The notes under the pieces are model-generated. The model was given only the letters and a program-made list of their open reading frames with translations, was not told the origin of the DNA and searched no databases. A stretch of DNA of 19,769 nucleotides, from NCBI GenBank assembly GCA_900543705.1, contig UQSL01000031.1:1-19769 (forward strand), read 5' to 3'. This DNA comes from an uncultured Oscillospiraceae bacterium (GTDB taxonomy: Bacteria; Bacillota; Clostridia; Oscillospirales; Ruminococcaceae). The first letter of the stretch is position 1, and each line of letters begins with the position of its first letter. Of the stretch, positions 5,840-14,538 are shown piece after piece. The translations under genes were made by a program, and so were the position numbers.

Positions 5840-7369
5840 TTATTTTCCCCAGTACTTGCGGTCCAAACTGCGGAATTGGATAGCTTCTGCAATGTGTGCG
5901 CTGTCGATATCCTCAAACTTGCCAAGATCTGCGATCGTCCGTGCAACCTTGACGATCCGGTCATAGGCTCTTGCAGAGAGGGAGAGGCGTTCAAATGCGT
6001 TTTTCAGCAGGAAGTTTGCCGCGTCGGTGAGATGGCAGTACTCCCTTAGTTCCGCCGGGCCCATCTGGGCGTTGGCATGGATGGATTTTCCTGCAAAGCG
6101 TTGCTGCTGGATATCCCTTGCCGCCTGCACGCGTTTTGCAATCTCGGCGGAGGACTCGCTCTTTTTCTCGGAAGTGAGGTCGTCATATTCCACTGGGGAG
6201 ACGTCGATATGTAAATCCAGCCGGTCGAGCAAAGGGCCGGAGATACGTGCCAGATAGCGGGAGACCGCAGAAGGAGAACAGGTGCACGCCCTGGTGGGAT
6301 GCCCATAATATCCGCAGGGACAGGGGTTCATCGCTGCCAGTACGATCATCGAGCTCGGATAGGTGAGCGTGCCACTGACTCTGGAGATAGTGACCTTACC
6401 GTCCTCCATCGGCTGACGGAGGATTTCAAGCGAAGAGCGTGCAAACTCCGGCAGTTCATCCAAAAAGAGCACGCCGTTGTGCGCAAGGGAAATCTCCCCC
6501 GGCTTCGGCACCGCTCCACCGCCGGCAAGCCCTACGCCGGAAATCGTATGGTGCGGCGCACGAAAAGGCCTTGTCTGCACAAGCCCGGCAGCCGAGTTCA
6601 GAAGGCCTGCCACCGAGTAAATTTTCGTCGTCTCCAGTGCCTCCTCAAAGGTCATTTTCGGCAAGATGGAGGGCAGGCGCTTGGCAAGCATCGATTTACC
6701 AGAGCCCGGAGGACCGACGAGCAGGGCGTTGTGGCTGCCCGCAGCCGCAATTTCGAGTGCGCGCCTTGCCTCAAACTGTCCTTTGACGTCCGCAAAGTCA
6801 AGTACTGTTGCGGGCAGTCTGTCCGCAGATTGATTGGGGTAGCTTGCAGGAACCATCGGCTCCTTGCCGCTCAGGTGTCCGAGCACCTCCTTGAAGTGCC
6901 TCACTCCATAGATATCGATGCCCTCGACAATCGCGGCTTCCGCAGCATTGTCATAGGGGATAAAGAGCTGTCTGACCCCATATTCCCTTGCACATAGTGC
7001 CATCGGGAGTACGCCGGTGATCGGGCGCACCTCTCCACCGAGCGACAATTCCCCGAGGAAAGCGGTGTGTTCGTCGGAGAACTCCGCCTGATGGGTTACA
7101 CGCAAAATGGAGAGCAGGATGGGAAGGTCATAGACCGAGCCCACCTTGCGGATATCTGCCGGGGCGAGATTGATGGTCACCCGGCCGAGCGGGAAGTCAA
7201 ACCCGCAGTTTCTCACAGCGGATTTGACCCGGTCGCGGGACTCCCGTACCGAGGTATCCGGCAGACCGACGATGTCAAAGGAGGGAAGCGCCTCCGAGAC
7301 ATCCACCTCGACAGTGACGGGATAGCTTTCCAGCCCGAGGACGCCGAGGCTAAGCAGTTTATCAAACAT
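5840..7369 (-). CDS. comM: ComM/YifB-family Mg-chelatase-like AAA+ ATPase
   Basis: A 509-residue protein of the usual family length. The N-terminal Lon-S5-like domain (about 20-140) includes GLPDTSVRESRDRVKSA and TINLAPADIRK. The Mg-chelatase AAA+ core has Walker A GPPGSGKS (219-226), an APHHTIS block (271-277), Walker B VLFLDELPEF (300-309) and a sensor-region MNPCPCGYYGHP (347-358). Cysteines CPCG and CTCS are typical of the family. The C-terminal Mg-chelatase lid is at about 410-505. In Proteobacteria ComM is a hexameric helicase promoting branch migration during natural transformation; in Firmicutes the role is inferred. The GGAGGA site overlaps the ATPase stop codon (TAG inside TAGGAGGA), 12 bases between the genes, so translation is probably coupled. 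Confidence 0.93.
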   Translation of the reverse strand: MFDKLLSLGVLGLESYPVTVEVDVSEALPSFDIVGLPDTSVRESRDRVKSAVRNCGFDFPLGRVTINLAPADIRKVGSVYDLPILLSILRVTHQAEFSDEHTAFLGELSLGGEVRPITGVLPMALCAREYGVRQLFIPYDNAAEAAIVEGIDIYGVRHFKEVLGHLSGKEPMVPASYPNQSADRLPATVLDFADVKGQFEARRALEIAAAGSHNALLVGPPGSGKSMLAKRLPSILPKMTFEEALETTKIYSVAGLLNSAAGLVQTRPFRAPHHTISGVGLAGGGAVPKPGEISLAHNGVLFLDELPEFARSSLEILRQPMEDGKVTISRVSGTLTYPSSMIVLAAMNPCPCGYYGHPTRACTCSPSAVSRYLARISGPLLDRLDLHIDVSPVEYDDLTSEKKSESSAEIAKRVQAARDIQQQRFAGKSIHANAQMGPAELREYCHLTDAANFLLKNAFERLSLSARAYDRIVKVARTIADLGKFEDIDSAHIAEAIQFRSLDRKYWGK

Positions 7370-7381
7370 CCGGGATTCCTC

Positions 7382-10012
7382 CTAGCGGTGATTTTTATTA
7401 AACAATTTGATGACAAGCTTTGCAAGCTCCACCACAACGAGCGGGGAGGCGCTGAGCAGCACCGCAATCCCGAGATGGGAGAAGTCCAGCGCTTCCAGTT
7501 TAAAGAGTGCAGCCAGCGGAGAAATGAAGAGTACTGCTGCAATAATCAGAAGGGATGCCGCTACAGCCAGCAGCAGATATTTGTTGGAAAGGGGATTAAT
7601 CGTGAAAAGAGAATGGGAGGTGCGTACGTTAAACGCGTGGAACAGCTGGGATACTGCAAGTACGGTAAACGCCATCGTCTGCCCGTAGGCGTGGTTGCCT
7701 GCGGAAAAGACGAACGTGCCGAGATAGTAGGCGGCAAGGGTGATAATGCCAAACCACAGCCCCTGCAGGGCAATCTGGATAGAGTAACTCCTGGTGAAGA
7801 TGCCCTCAGTTTTTGGTTTTGGTTTGCGTTCCATTACATCCTGCTCCGGCGGCTCGACGCCGAGCGCCAGTGCCGGCAGGCCGTCGGTGATAAGGTTTAT
7901 CAGCAAAAGCTGGATGGCAATCAGCGGTGCGCCCCAGCCGAATAAAATCGCACAGAATACGGTGAGCACCTCGCCTAAGTTGCAGGAGAGCAAAAACTGC
8001 ACCGTTTTTTTGATGTTGTCATAGATGCTGCGGCCTTCCCTGACCGCGACGACAATGGTGGCAAAGTTGTCGTCCGTCAGCACCATATCTGCCGCGCCTT
8101 TGGAAACGTCGGTCCCGGTGATCCCCATCGCACAGCCGATGTCTGCGGCCTTGAGCGCGGGCGCATCGTTGACGCCGTCCCCGGTCATGGATACGATTTC
8201 ACCGGCGGACTGCCAGGCCTTGACAATCCGGATTTTATCCTCCGGGGATACACGGGCGTAGACGGAGTATTCCCGGATGTGGGCGGAAAGTTCTTTATCG
8301 CTCATCCCATGGAGCTCTTCACCGGAAAGTGCCTTGTCGTTTTCCCTGAGGATGCCGAGCTGTCTGGCGATGGAGCAGGCGGTAACGACATGGTCGCCGG
8401 TAATCATCACCGGGCGGATACCCGCGCCGACGCAGGTGGCGACCGCCCTGCGGGCTTCCTCCCTGGGCGGATCAATCATGCCGATCAGACCGATCAGGGT
8501 CAGGCCGGACTCGAGCTCCTCGGGAGTGGGGTCGACCGGGATCTCGTCAATTTCCTTGTAAGCAATGGCGAGCACGCGCAGGGCTTCCGCGCCCATCATT
8601 TTACTAATCTCCTGTGCGCGTATTGTATCGCCGGAAATACAACGGGCGCTGAGCACATCAAACGCGCCTTTTACAATTACAACCGGATGCTCGTCAATCA
8701 TGTTGACCGTGGTCATCAGTTTGCGATCGGAGTCAAACGGGATTTCCGCTATACGGGGAAGCTCCCGTTCTAGTTTTTCTTTTTCAAAGCCGGCCTGCTT
8801 CGCGGCTGAGATGATACTTGACTCCGTCGGGTCGCCAATGTGCCGCTCCTCACCGTCCACCACTTCCACCGAGGCGTCACAGCACAGCACCGCGAGCTTG
8901 AGCATGGCCGCCGCAGAAGGGGAAAGCGGTTCTCCAGCAGTCAAATCAATAATATCGCCGGGGTCTATCCACAGGCGGGTCAGGGTCATACGGTTTTGCG
9001 TGAGGGTACCGGTTTTATCCGAACAGATAACCGAGGCGCTGCCAAGCGTTTCAACGGCGGGCAACCTGCGGATGATGGCATTTTTCTTGACCATTCTTGT
9101 AACCCCGAGTGCGAGGACAATGGTGACGATCGCGGGCAGGCCCTCCGGAATGGCGGCGACAGCGAGAGAGACCGAGGTCATAAACATCTCAACCGGGGAT
9201 TCTCCGGACAGCCAGCCGACAAAAAAGACAATGACGCAGATAATCAGTGCTAGAATTCCGAGGTATTTCCCCATTTTGGCGAGCTTGTGCTGCAGGGGGG
9301 TCATCTCATCCGAATCTCCCTCAAGCAGGGAGGCGATTTTACCCATCTCGGTCTCCATGCCGGTGGCGACGACAAGCGCTTTGGCTCGTCCGTAGCTGAC
9401 GGTGCAGCCCGAGTAGAGCATATTGAGGCGGTCACCGAGCGGGGCCGTGGTCTCAACCTGCGCATCCGTCTGCTTTTCCACGGGGAGGGATTCCCCGGTC
9501 AAAGCGGATTCTTCGCATTTGAGGGAAGCGGATTCGAGTAGCCTTGCATCCGCGGGGATGTAATCACCGGCCTCCACCAGGATGATGTCCCCTGGCACGA
9601 CGTCCTTAGAGGAAATGACGTCGACCGAACCGTTTCTCAGCGCCTTGGCGTGAGGTGCGGCCATATTCTTAAGAGCATCGAGTGCCTGTTCTGCCTTGGA
9701 TTCCTGAACCACACCGAGCACCGCGTTTAATACGACGATGCCAAGGATGATCAAGGGCTCCACAAAATCTCCCTCTCCACCGACAAAGGCAAGCACCAGG
9801 GAGATGAGTGCGGCGATCAGTAGGATGATGACCATAAAGTCCTGAAGCTGGGTGAGAAAACGCTGCAGCAGGGTCTTTTTCTTTTTTGCGGCGAGTTCGT
9901 TTTTTCCAAAGCGCTCTTCCAGCTCTTTTACCTGCTCCGCGGTCAGGCCGGTATGCAGGTTTGTCCCGAACTTATCCGATATTTCTTTCACTTCAGCGGT
10001 ATGCCACTGCAC
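7382..10012 (-). CDS. Calcium-translocating P-type ATPase (P2A, SERCA/PMCA type)
   Basis: An 876-residue membrane pump of normal length. The N-terminal cation-ATPase segment (1-70) leads to M1-M2, then the actuator domain with TGES (172-175). M4 carries IPEGLP with E290, the phosphorylation site is D332 in SDKTGTLT, and the hinge has TGDGVNDAP (610-618). M5 has N678 and E681 (NLGE), and M6 has N706, T709 and D710 (NLITD). These match the side chains that form both calcium sites of SERCA, so calcium export is the likely role, although manganese-transporting relatives look similar. The C-terminal M7-M10 part is complete. The start is GTG (10010-10012) with AGGAGGA 7-8 bases upstream; no ATG fits. 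It is the first gene of the operon. Confidence 0.93.
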   Translation of the reverse strand: MQWHTAEVKEISDKFGTNLHTGLTAEQVKELEERFGKNELAAKKKKTLLQRFLTQLQDFMVIILLIAALISLVLAFVGGEGDFVEPLIILGIVVLNAVLGVVQESKAEQALDALKNMAAPHAKALRNGSVDVISSKDVVPGDIILVEAGDYIPADARLLESASLKCEESALTGESLPVEKQTDAQVETTAPLGDRLNMLYSGCTVSYGRAKALVVATGMETEMGKIASLLEGDSDEMTPLQHKLAKMGKYLGILALIICVIVFFVGWLSGESPVEMFMTSVSLAVAAIPEGLPAIVTIVLALGVTRMVKKNAIIRRLPAVETLGSASVICSDKTGTLTQNRMTLTRLWIDPGDIIDLTAGEPLSPSAAAMLKLAVLCCDASVEVVDGEERHIGDPTESSIISAAKQAGFEKEKLERELPRIAEIPFDSDRKLMTTVNMIDEHPVVIVKGAFDVLSARCISGDTIRAQEISKMMGAEALRVLAIAYKEIDEIPVDPTPEELESGLTLIGLIGMIDPPREEARRAVATCVGAGIRPVMITGDHVVTACSIARQLGILRENDKALSGEELHGMSDKELSAHIREYSVYARVSPEDKIRIVKAWQSAGEIVSMTGDGVNDAPALKAADIGCAMGITGTDVSKGAADMVLTDDNFATIVVAVREGRSIYDNIKKTVQFLLSCNLGEVLTVFCAILFGWGAPLIAIQLLLINLITDGLPALALGVEPPEQDVMERKPKPKTEGIFTRSYSIQIALQGLWFGIITLAAYYLGTFVFSAGNHAYGQTMAFTVLAVSQLFHAFNVRTSHSLFTINPLSNKYLLLAVAASLLIIAAVLFISPLAALFKLEALDFSHLGIAVLLSASPLVVVELAKLVIKLFNKNHR

Positions 10013-10070
10013 GAAGATTCCTCCTGTAATGTTGTGTCATCCGGTTACCCGGTTTAACTGTCCATCCCTT

Positions 10071-10099
10071 ATCATATAGTGTTCCCCGGCCGAATGCAA
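10071..10099 (-). promoter_or_regulatory. Sigma-A promoter of the ATPase-comM-Dabb operon
   Basis: On the minus strand TTGCAT (10099-10094) and TATGAT (10076-10071) are spaced by exactly 17 bases. The start would be near 10064, about 50 bases before the GTG codon. It is divergent from the mutase promoter. Confidence 0.7.
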
Positions 10100-10202
10100 G
10101 AAAACACAGGGGAAAAGAGGGTTTTTGGACTTATTTTTGCAGATTTCACAAAAAAATGACGGGAAATTACACAAAACAGAATGGGTATCTCCCAAAATCA
10201 TC

Positions 10203-10231
10203 TATACAAATTGTCTTAAATATAGTATAAT
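10203..10231 (+). promoter_or_regulatory. Probable sigma-A promoter of the phosphohexomutase gene
   Basis: A perfect -10 TATAAT (10226-10231) has a weak -35 TATACA (10203-10208) at 17 bases. The transcript leader would be about 45 bases. The -10 is convincing; the -35 is the doubtful part. Confidence 0.5.
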
Positions 10232-10281
10232 ATCAGTGGTTATAAGGCTTATCCCAGTTTATAGCTGAAGGTGGTATGAAG

Positions 10282-11997
10282 ATGAAAGAACAAGAACTCT
10301 ATTTACAATGGAAAGCACGCAAGCTCGAGGACGAGGATTTAAACCGTGAAATCGAGGAAATTGAGCACGATGAAGAGGGGATCTTCGACCGGTTCTATCG
10401 TGAGCTGGAATTCGGCACAGGAGGACTGCGCGGGGTCATCGGCGCGGGTACCAACCGGATGAACATCTACACCGTGCGCCGTGCGACCCAGGGGCTTGCA
10501 CAGTTTGTCAAGAACAAATATGAAAACCCCTCTGCCGCCATCTCCTATGATTCGCGTATCAAATCCGACCTCTTTGCAAAAGAGGCGGCAAAGGTGCTCG
10601 CGGCAAACGGCATCAAGGTGTACCTTGCCTCAACGCTGATGCCGACCCCGATGCTCTCCTTCGCGGTGCGCGATTTCGGCTGCAAGGCCGGAATTATGGT
10701 GACGGCGAGCCACAACCCCTCCAAATACAACGGTTACAAGGCCTACGGTCCGGACGGCTGTCAGATGAATCTGGAAGATTCCGAGGCAGTCATTGAGCTT
10801 GTCAATCAGCTCGATATGTTTGACGATGTAAAGGTCAAGGACTTTGACGAAGCCCTTCAGGATGGTTCGATTGAGTACATCGATGATGGTATCTTTACCC
10901 GGTATCTTGCAAAGGTCAAGGAGCAGGCCGTCAACCCGGGCGTCTGTGAAGACGCGGGACTGAAGGTGGTCTATACCCCGCTCAACGGCACCGGAAATGT
11001 CCCGGTCCGTCGGGTGCTGGGAGAAACCGGCGTCACCGACGTTCATGTGGTAAAAGAGCAGGAAATGCCGGACGGCAATTTCCCGACCTGCCCTTATCCA
11101 AACCCAGAGTTTAAAGAGGCGCTTGCCTATGGCCTAAAGCTGTGTGAAGAGGTCCATCCGGACCTGCTGCTCGCTACCGACCCGGACGCAGACCGCGTCG
11201 GCATCGCCGTGGCGGACGGCGGAGACTACAAGCTGCTGACCGGAAATGAGGTCGGCGCCCTGCTGTTCCAGTACATCGCCTCCTGCAAACAGGCGGCCGG
11301 GAGCATGCCGGAGCGCCCGATCGTGGTCAAGACCATCGTCACAACCAACATCATCGAGGCGATAGCCAAAGACTACGGCGTTGAGGTTGTCAATGTCCTG
11401 ACCGGCTTTAAGTTTATCGGCGAGCAGATTGCCCTTCTAGAGGCGAAAAACGAAGCATTCCGCTATCTTTTTGGCTTCGAGGAGAGCTACGGTTACTTGT
11501 GCGGCACTTATGTCCGCGATAAGGACGCGGTCGTCGCCTCGATGCTCATCTGCGAGATGGCGGCCTACTACAAAAAGCAGGGCAAGAGCCTGGTCGATGT
11601 GCTAAACGAGACCTACGCGAAATACGGCCGGTACTACAACCGAACCGACAACTTTGCGTTTGAAGGCGCCAAAGGCATGCAGGAGATGGCGGGCATCATG
11701 TCCAAACTACGTGCCCAACAACCGAAGGAGATCGGCGGTCTGAAGGTCCTCGAATTCCTCGACTATCAAGCTTCCAAGGGATACAAAATTGCCAGCGGCG
11801 CTCAGTTTGCAATTACCCTTCCAAGCTCGGATGTCGTGGAATTCAAGCTGGAGGACAACGCGGGCGTGATCGTCCGCCCATCCGGCACGGAGCCGAAAAT
11901 CAAGTTCTACTACACGACCAAGGGACGGGATACCGCACATGCGCAGGAAATCGCGGAGCAGCTTTCCCAGTCGATGAAAGCGGAGCTTGGCCTGTAA
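10282..11997 (+). CDS. Phosphoglucomutase/phosphomannomutase (alpha-D-phosphohexomutase)
   Basis: A cytosolic enzyme of 571 residues (573 from the ATG at 10276) that interconverts hexose 1- and 6-phosphates for cell-wall and glycan sugar supply. All four domains are seen, numbered from 10276: TGGLRG (48-53), the active-site phosphoserine S145 in TASHNPSKYNGYK (143-155), metal-binding DPDADR (302-307), sugar-binding GFEESYG (400-406) and phosphate-binding RPSGTEPK (534-541). The length fits the long PgcA/PgmB-like Firmicutes group rather than the 450-residue GlmM type. Two ATGs lie six bases apart. The AAGGTGG site ends 1 base before the first and 7 before the second, so 10282 is preferred. 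Glucose versus mannose preference cannot be decided from sequence. Confidence 0.92.
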   Translation: MKEQELYLQWKARKLEDEDLNREIEEIEHDEEGIFDRFYRELEFGTGGLRGVIGAGTNRMNIYTVRRATQGLAQFVKNKYENPSAAISYDSRIKSDLFAKEAAKVLAANGIKVYLASTLMPTPMLSFAVRDFGCKAGIMVTASHNPSKYNGYKAYGPDGCQMNLEDSEAVIELVNQLDMFDDVKVKDFDEALQDGSIEYIDDGIFTRYLAKVKEQAVNPGVCEDAGLKVVYTPLNGTGNVPVRRVLGETGVTDVHVVKEQEMPDGNFPTCPYPNPEFKEALAYGLKLCEEVHPDLLLATDPDADRVGIAVADGGDYKLLTGNEVGALLFQYIASCKQAAGSMPERPIVVKTIVTTNIIEAIAKDYGVEVVNVLTGFKFIGEQIALLEAKNEAFRYLFGFEESYGYLCGTYVRDKDAVVASMLICEMAAYYKKQGKSLVDVLNETYAKYGRYYNRTDNFAFEGAKGMQEMAGIMSKLRAQQPKEIGGLKVLEFLDYQASKGYKIASGAQFAITLPSSDVVEFKLEDNAGVIVRPSGTEPKIKFYYTTKGRDTAHAQEIAEQLSQSMKAELGL

Positions 11998-12011
11998 AAA
12001 AATGAAAAATT

Positions 12012-12042
12012 CGAGGCCGCTGTGAAAAACGGCGGGCCCTCG
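12012..12042 (+). other. Hairpin between mutase and pepT, no T-run
   Basis: CGAGG (12012-12016) pairs with CCTCG (12038-12042), and CCGC (12017-12020) with GCGG (12032-12035), leaving a 2-base bulge. No T tract follows, so it is probably not an efficient terminator. It may be an attenuator or processing site, allowing partial read-through into pepT 27 bases further on. Confidence 0.35.
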
Positions 12043-12068
12043 TTGTGAACAAAAAGGAGAGATCAGAA

Positions 12069-13280
12069 ATGAGAGTAGAAGAGAGATTGCTGCACTATGT
12101 GTCCTTTGGTACGAATTCCGACCCATATTGTGAAAATTGCCCGAGCACCCCGAATCAGCTCGTGCTGGCAAAGGCCCTGGTGGAGGAAATGAAGCAGCTC
12201 GGCATTGCGGACGCGCATGTGGATGAGCACGGTTATGTCTATGGGACCATCCCCGCCACATCCGGCTGTGAAAATCAGCCCGCAATCGGGCTTATCTCCC
12301 ACATGGATACTTCTTCTGCGGCAAAGGGCGACGAGATTCAGGCGAAAACTGTAAAAAATTATGACGGCGGGGATGTTTTGCTCAATGAGGAAAAGCAAAT
12401 CTATCTCAAGCCCTCAGAATATGAGAGCCTGAAGCAGTATGTTGGACAGGATTTAATCGTCACCGACGGCACAACCCTGCTTGGCGCGGACGACAAGGCG
12501 GGCATCGCGGAGATTTTGACTGCGGTTGAGCAGCTTCTCAGCTCAGGCAAGGCTCACGGAAAAATCTGCATCGGCTTTACCCCGGATGAGGAGATCGGCA
12601 GGGGAGCCGACCTGTTTGACGTGGAGGGCTTTGGTGCGGACTTCGCGTATACCGTCGACGGGGGAGAGCTCGGCGAGGTCGAGTGCGACAACTTCAACGC
12701 CGCATCTGCAAAAGTCACCGTCAACGGCATAAACATCCATCCCGGCTCCGCCAAGGGCAAGATGAAAAACTCCCTGCTCATTGCCATGGAGTTCCACGGC
12801 ATGCTCCCGGTCTTTGAAAATCCGGCATTTACCGAAGGGCATGAGGGCTTTTCCCATTTGGGTTCCTTACAGGGGACCGAGGAGAAGACTGTGATGGAGT
12901 ACATCATCCGTGACCACGACCGGGCCAAATTTGAAAAGATGAAGGAGCGCTTCGCAAAGACGGCGGCTTTCCTCAACGACAAATACGGCGAGGGAACTGT
13001 GAACGCTGAGATCAAGGATTCCTATTATAATATGCGGGAAATTGTCGAGCAGCACCCGGAGATTCTGGAACGGGCCAAGCACGCGATGGAGGCAGTCGGC
13101 GCCAAAGTGCTGATGAATCCGATCCGTGGCGGCACGGACGGTGCGCGTCTGTCTTACAGGGGACTGCCCTGCCCGAACCTCTCCACCGGCGGACATAATT
13201 TCCACGGCCGCTTTGAATATATCCCGGTGCAGTCGATGGAAAAGATGGTGCAGGTACTGTTAAATATCGTCTCCTGCTGA
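12069..13280 (+). CDS. pepT: Peptidase T (tripeptide aminopeptidase, M20B)
   Basis: A 403-residue dizinc aminopeptidase that removes the N-terminal residue of tripeptides; the E. coli protein is 408 residues. Zinc ligands and catalytic residues are in place: H78 and D80 in ISHMDTSS, D141 in LLGADDKAG, E174/E175 in TPDEEIGRGAD, D197 in YTVDGGELGE and H376 in STGGHNFHG. The dimerisation domain (about 205-320) has NINxHPGSAKGKM-like INIHPGSAKGKM (221-232). The start at 12069 is chosen because an AAAAAGGAGAG site precedes it; an in-frame GTG at 12045 lies upstream of that site and would be read through it. It follows the mutase on the same strand with 71 bases between. Confidence 0.95.
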   Translation: MRVEERLLHYVSFGTNSDPYCENCPSTPNQLVLAKALVEEMKQLGIADAHVDEHGYVYGTIPATSGCENQPAIGLISHMDTSSAAKGDEIQAKTVKNYDGGDVLLNEEKQIYLKPSEYESLKQYVGQDLIVTDGTTLLGADDKAGIAEILTAVEQLLSSGKAHGKICIGFTPDEEIGRGADLFDVEGFGADFAYTVDGGELGEVECDNFNAASAKVTVNGINIHPGSAKGKMKNSLLIAMEFHGMLPVFENPAFTEGHEGFSHLGSLQGTEEKTVMEYIIRDHDRAKFEKMKERFAKTAAFLNDKYGEGTVNAEIKDSYYNMREIVEQHPEILERAKHAMEAVGAKVLMNPIRGGTDGARLSYRGLPCPNLSTGGHNFHGRFEYIPVQSMEKMVQVLLNIVSC

Positions 13281-13312
13281 CGGAAAACGGCACGGTTGCC
13301 ACCAGATTTTAT

Positions 13313-13342
13313 CAAGTGCAGAAAAAAGTACTTGCTTTTTTT
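13313..13342 (+). terminator. Weak intrinsic terminator after pepT
   Basis: CAAGT (13313-13317) pairs with ACTTG (13330-13334) around a 12-base A-rich loop, followed at once by C and seven Ts. The stem is short but the T-run is good. A possible -10 (TATGAT, 13350-13355) for rpmE follows, without a clear -35. Confidence 0.45.
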
Positions 13343-13402
13343 ATCAGTATATGATAACATTGCTTTGTTAATCTGATGGCAAATCGAAAGAGGTGACGTG
13401 CA

Positions 13403-13606
13403 GTGAAAGAGGGAATCCATCCAAAGTATGAGAAAACGGTCATCAAATGTGCTTGCGGGAATGAGATCGAAACCCGTTCGACAAAGGACAACATCCGTGT
13501 AGAAATTTGTTCGAAATGTCATCCGTTCTTTACAGGTAGACAGAAACTCGTTGATACCGGCGGACGTGTTGACAGATTTAAAAAGCGCTTCAACATGGAT
13601 AAATAA
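13403..13606 (+). CDS. rpmE: 50S ribosomal protein L31 (zinc-binding form)
   Basis: A 67-residue ribosomal protein starting MKEGIHPKYEKTVIKCACGN. The zinc-ribbon cysteines C16, C18, C36 and C39 (CxC...CxxC) show the C+ type, which is expected when zinc is sufficient and differs from the zinc-independent YtiA/L31B form. HPFFTGRQKLVDTGGRVDRF (40-59) is the signature block. The start is GTG, with an AGAGGTG site about 8 bases upstream. It is a single-gene unit between two terminators. Confidence 0.97.
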   Translation: MKEGIHPKYEKTVIKCACGNEIETRSTKDNIRVEICSKCHPFFTGRQKLVDTGGRVDRFKKRFNMDK

Positions 13607-13641
13607 GCTTGACCGGCTCATAGCTTAAAACAAGTCGTTAG

Positions 13642-13670
13642 GGCGGCGCATTTTTGCGCCGCCTTTCTTG
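13642..13670 (+). terminator. Intrinsic terminator of rpmE
   Basis: GGCGGCGCA (13642-13650) pairs perfectly with TGCGCCGCC (13655-13663) around TTTT, followed by TTTCTTG. Strong stem with a modest T tract. Confidence 0.85.
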
Positions 13671-13717
13671 TGTTACCCCAGCGAAAAAAGTCGAAACAAT
13701 GTCAGGAGGAACCTGTC

Positions 13718-14338
13718 ATGTCTTATTTTACCCTGAAAAAAATTGGTACGGATGAATTTGTGGAGAAGAAATCCCGTTTTATCGGCTGGGCAAAGCCAGT
13801 GTCAACGGAGGAGCAAGCACTCGCCTTTTTGGAGGAAGTGCACGCGAAATATCAGGATCCAAGCCATGGCGCCTACGCCTACTCCTTGAGGGAGGGACAG
13901 ACGAGAAGATACTCTGACGCGGGCGAGCCGCAGGGAACGGCAGGCGTGCCAATCCTGGAGGTGCTTACCAAGCCCGGCATTGTGGATGCGGTTGTAGTCG
14001 TCACCCGGTATTTCGGCGGTATTTTGCTCGGAGGGGGAGGGCTTATCCGCGCCTATGGGCACGGCGCGTCGATTGCAGTGGCAAACGCCGGGATTGCCAC
14101 AATGGTACCCTGCCAGACGTTGGAGCTTCAATTTGATTACGCGCTATATGGGAAGATCAGCTACCTGCTGCCCGACCTCAAGATTCAAACTGTCTCCTCA
14201 GATTTTGGCGAGCAAGTTACACTTGTTGTCAAGATGCGTTCAGAGCGTACCCAGGCGTTTGCTAGGCAGCTTAGGGAACTGACCGCTGGAACGCTTGTGC
14301 CAAAGCTTTTAAAAGAGGAATTCGACGACATGGATTGA
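13718..14338 (+). CDS. YigZ/IMPACT-family protein
   Basis: A 206-residue cytosolic protein of normal family length. The UPF0029 N-terminal domain shows DPSHGAYAYSLR (47-58), AGEPQGTAGVPIL (68-80) and VVTRYFGGILLGGGGLIRAY (94-113). The C-terminal ferredoxin-like domain (about 135-200) is the DUF1949 part. E. coli YigZ and eukaryotic IMPACT share this fold; IMPACT binds Gcn1, but the bacterial role is not settled. The start at 13718 is set by an AGGAGGA site 7 bases upstream; the frame is open to 13670 without a site there. It precedes dgt by 200 bases, which contain a small hairpin (14357-14372) without a T-run. Confidence 0.9.
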   Translation: MSYFTLKKIGTDEFVEKKSRFIGWAKPVSTEEQALAFLEEVHAKYQDPSHGAYAYSLREGQTRRYSDAGEPQGTAGVPILEVLTKPGIVDAVVVVTRYFGGILLGGGGLIRAYGHGASIAVANAGIATMVPCQTLELQFDYALYGKISYLLPDLKIQTVSSDFGEQVTLVVKMRSERTQAFARQLRELTAGTLVPKLLKEEFDDMD

Positions 14339-14538
14339 CCCCGCCGCGTGCGGAAACTGGAGAAAACTCCAGGATGGAAGCAAAATTTTCAGTATTTGTC
14401 CTTTCCAAACCCTCCTCTGCCCTGCGGATACAAAAATGTTTCAAAAAGTTTTAGAAAAAAAGAGGAAAAGCGGTTATGCCTGAGTAATAATAAGGTATAA
14501 GGGGAAATTTTGCGTTTTTCAAAGAGGAGGAACGCCGC

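Noticed and set aside
7067..7945. Long plus-strand open frame (292 codons) opposite comM and the ATPase
   Set aside because: It lies antisense to two firmly identified genes in GC-rich DNA, has no domain, and its composition reflects the opposite strand.
13361..13400. Possible rpmE promoter starting with TTGCTT
   Set aside because: No -10 box lies at 16-18 bases. The nearby TATGAT at 13350 has no good -35, so no promoter could be placed confidently.
14357..14372. CTGGAG-AAAA-CTCCAG hairpin between the YigZ-family gene and dgt
   Set aside because: The six-base stem is not followed by a T-run on either strand, so it is not supported as a terminator, and nothing else suggests a function.
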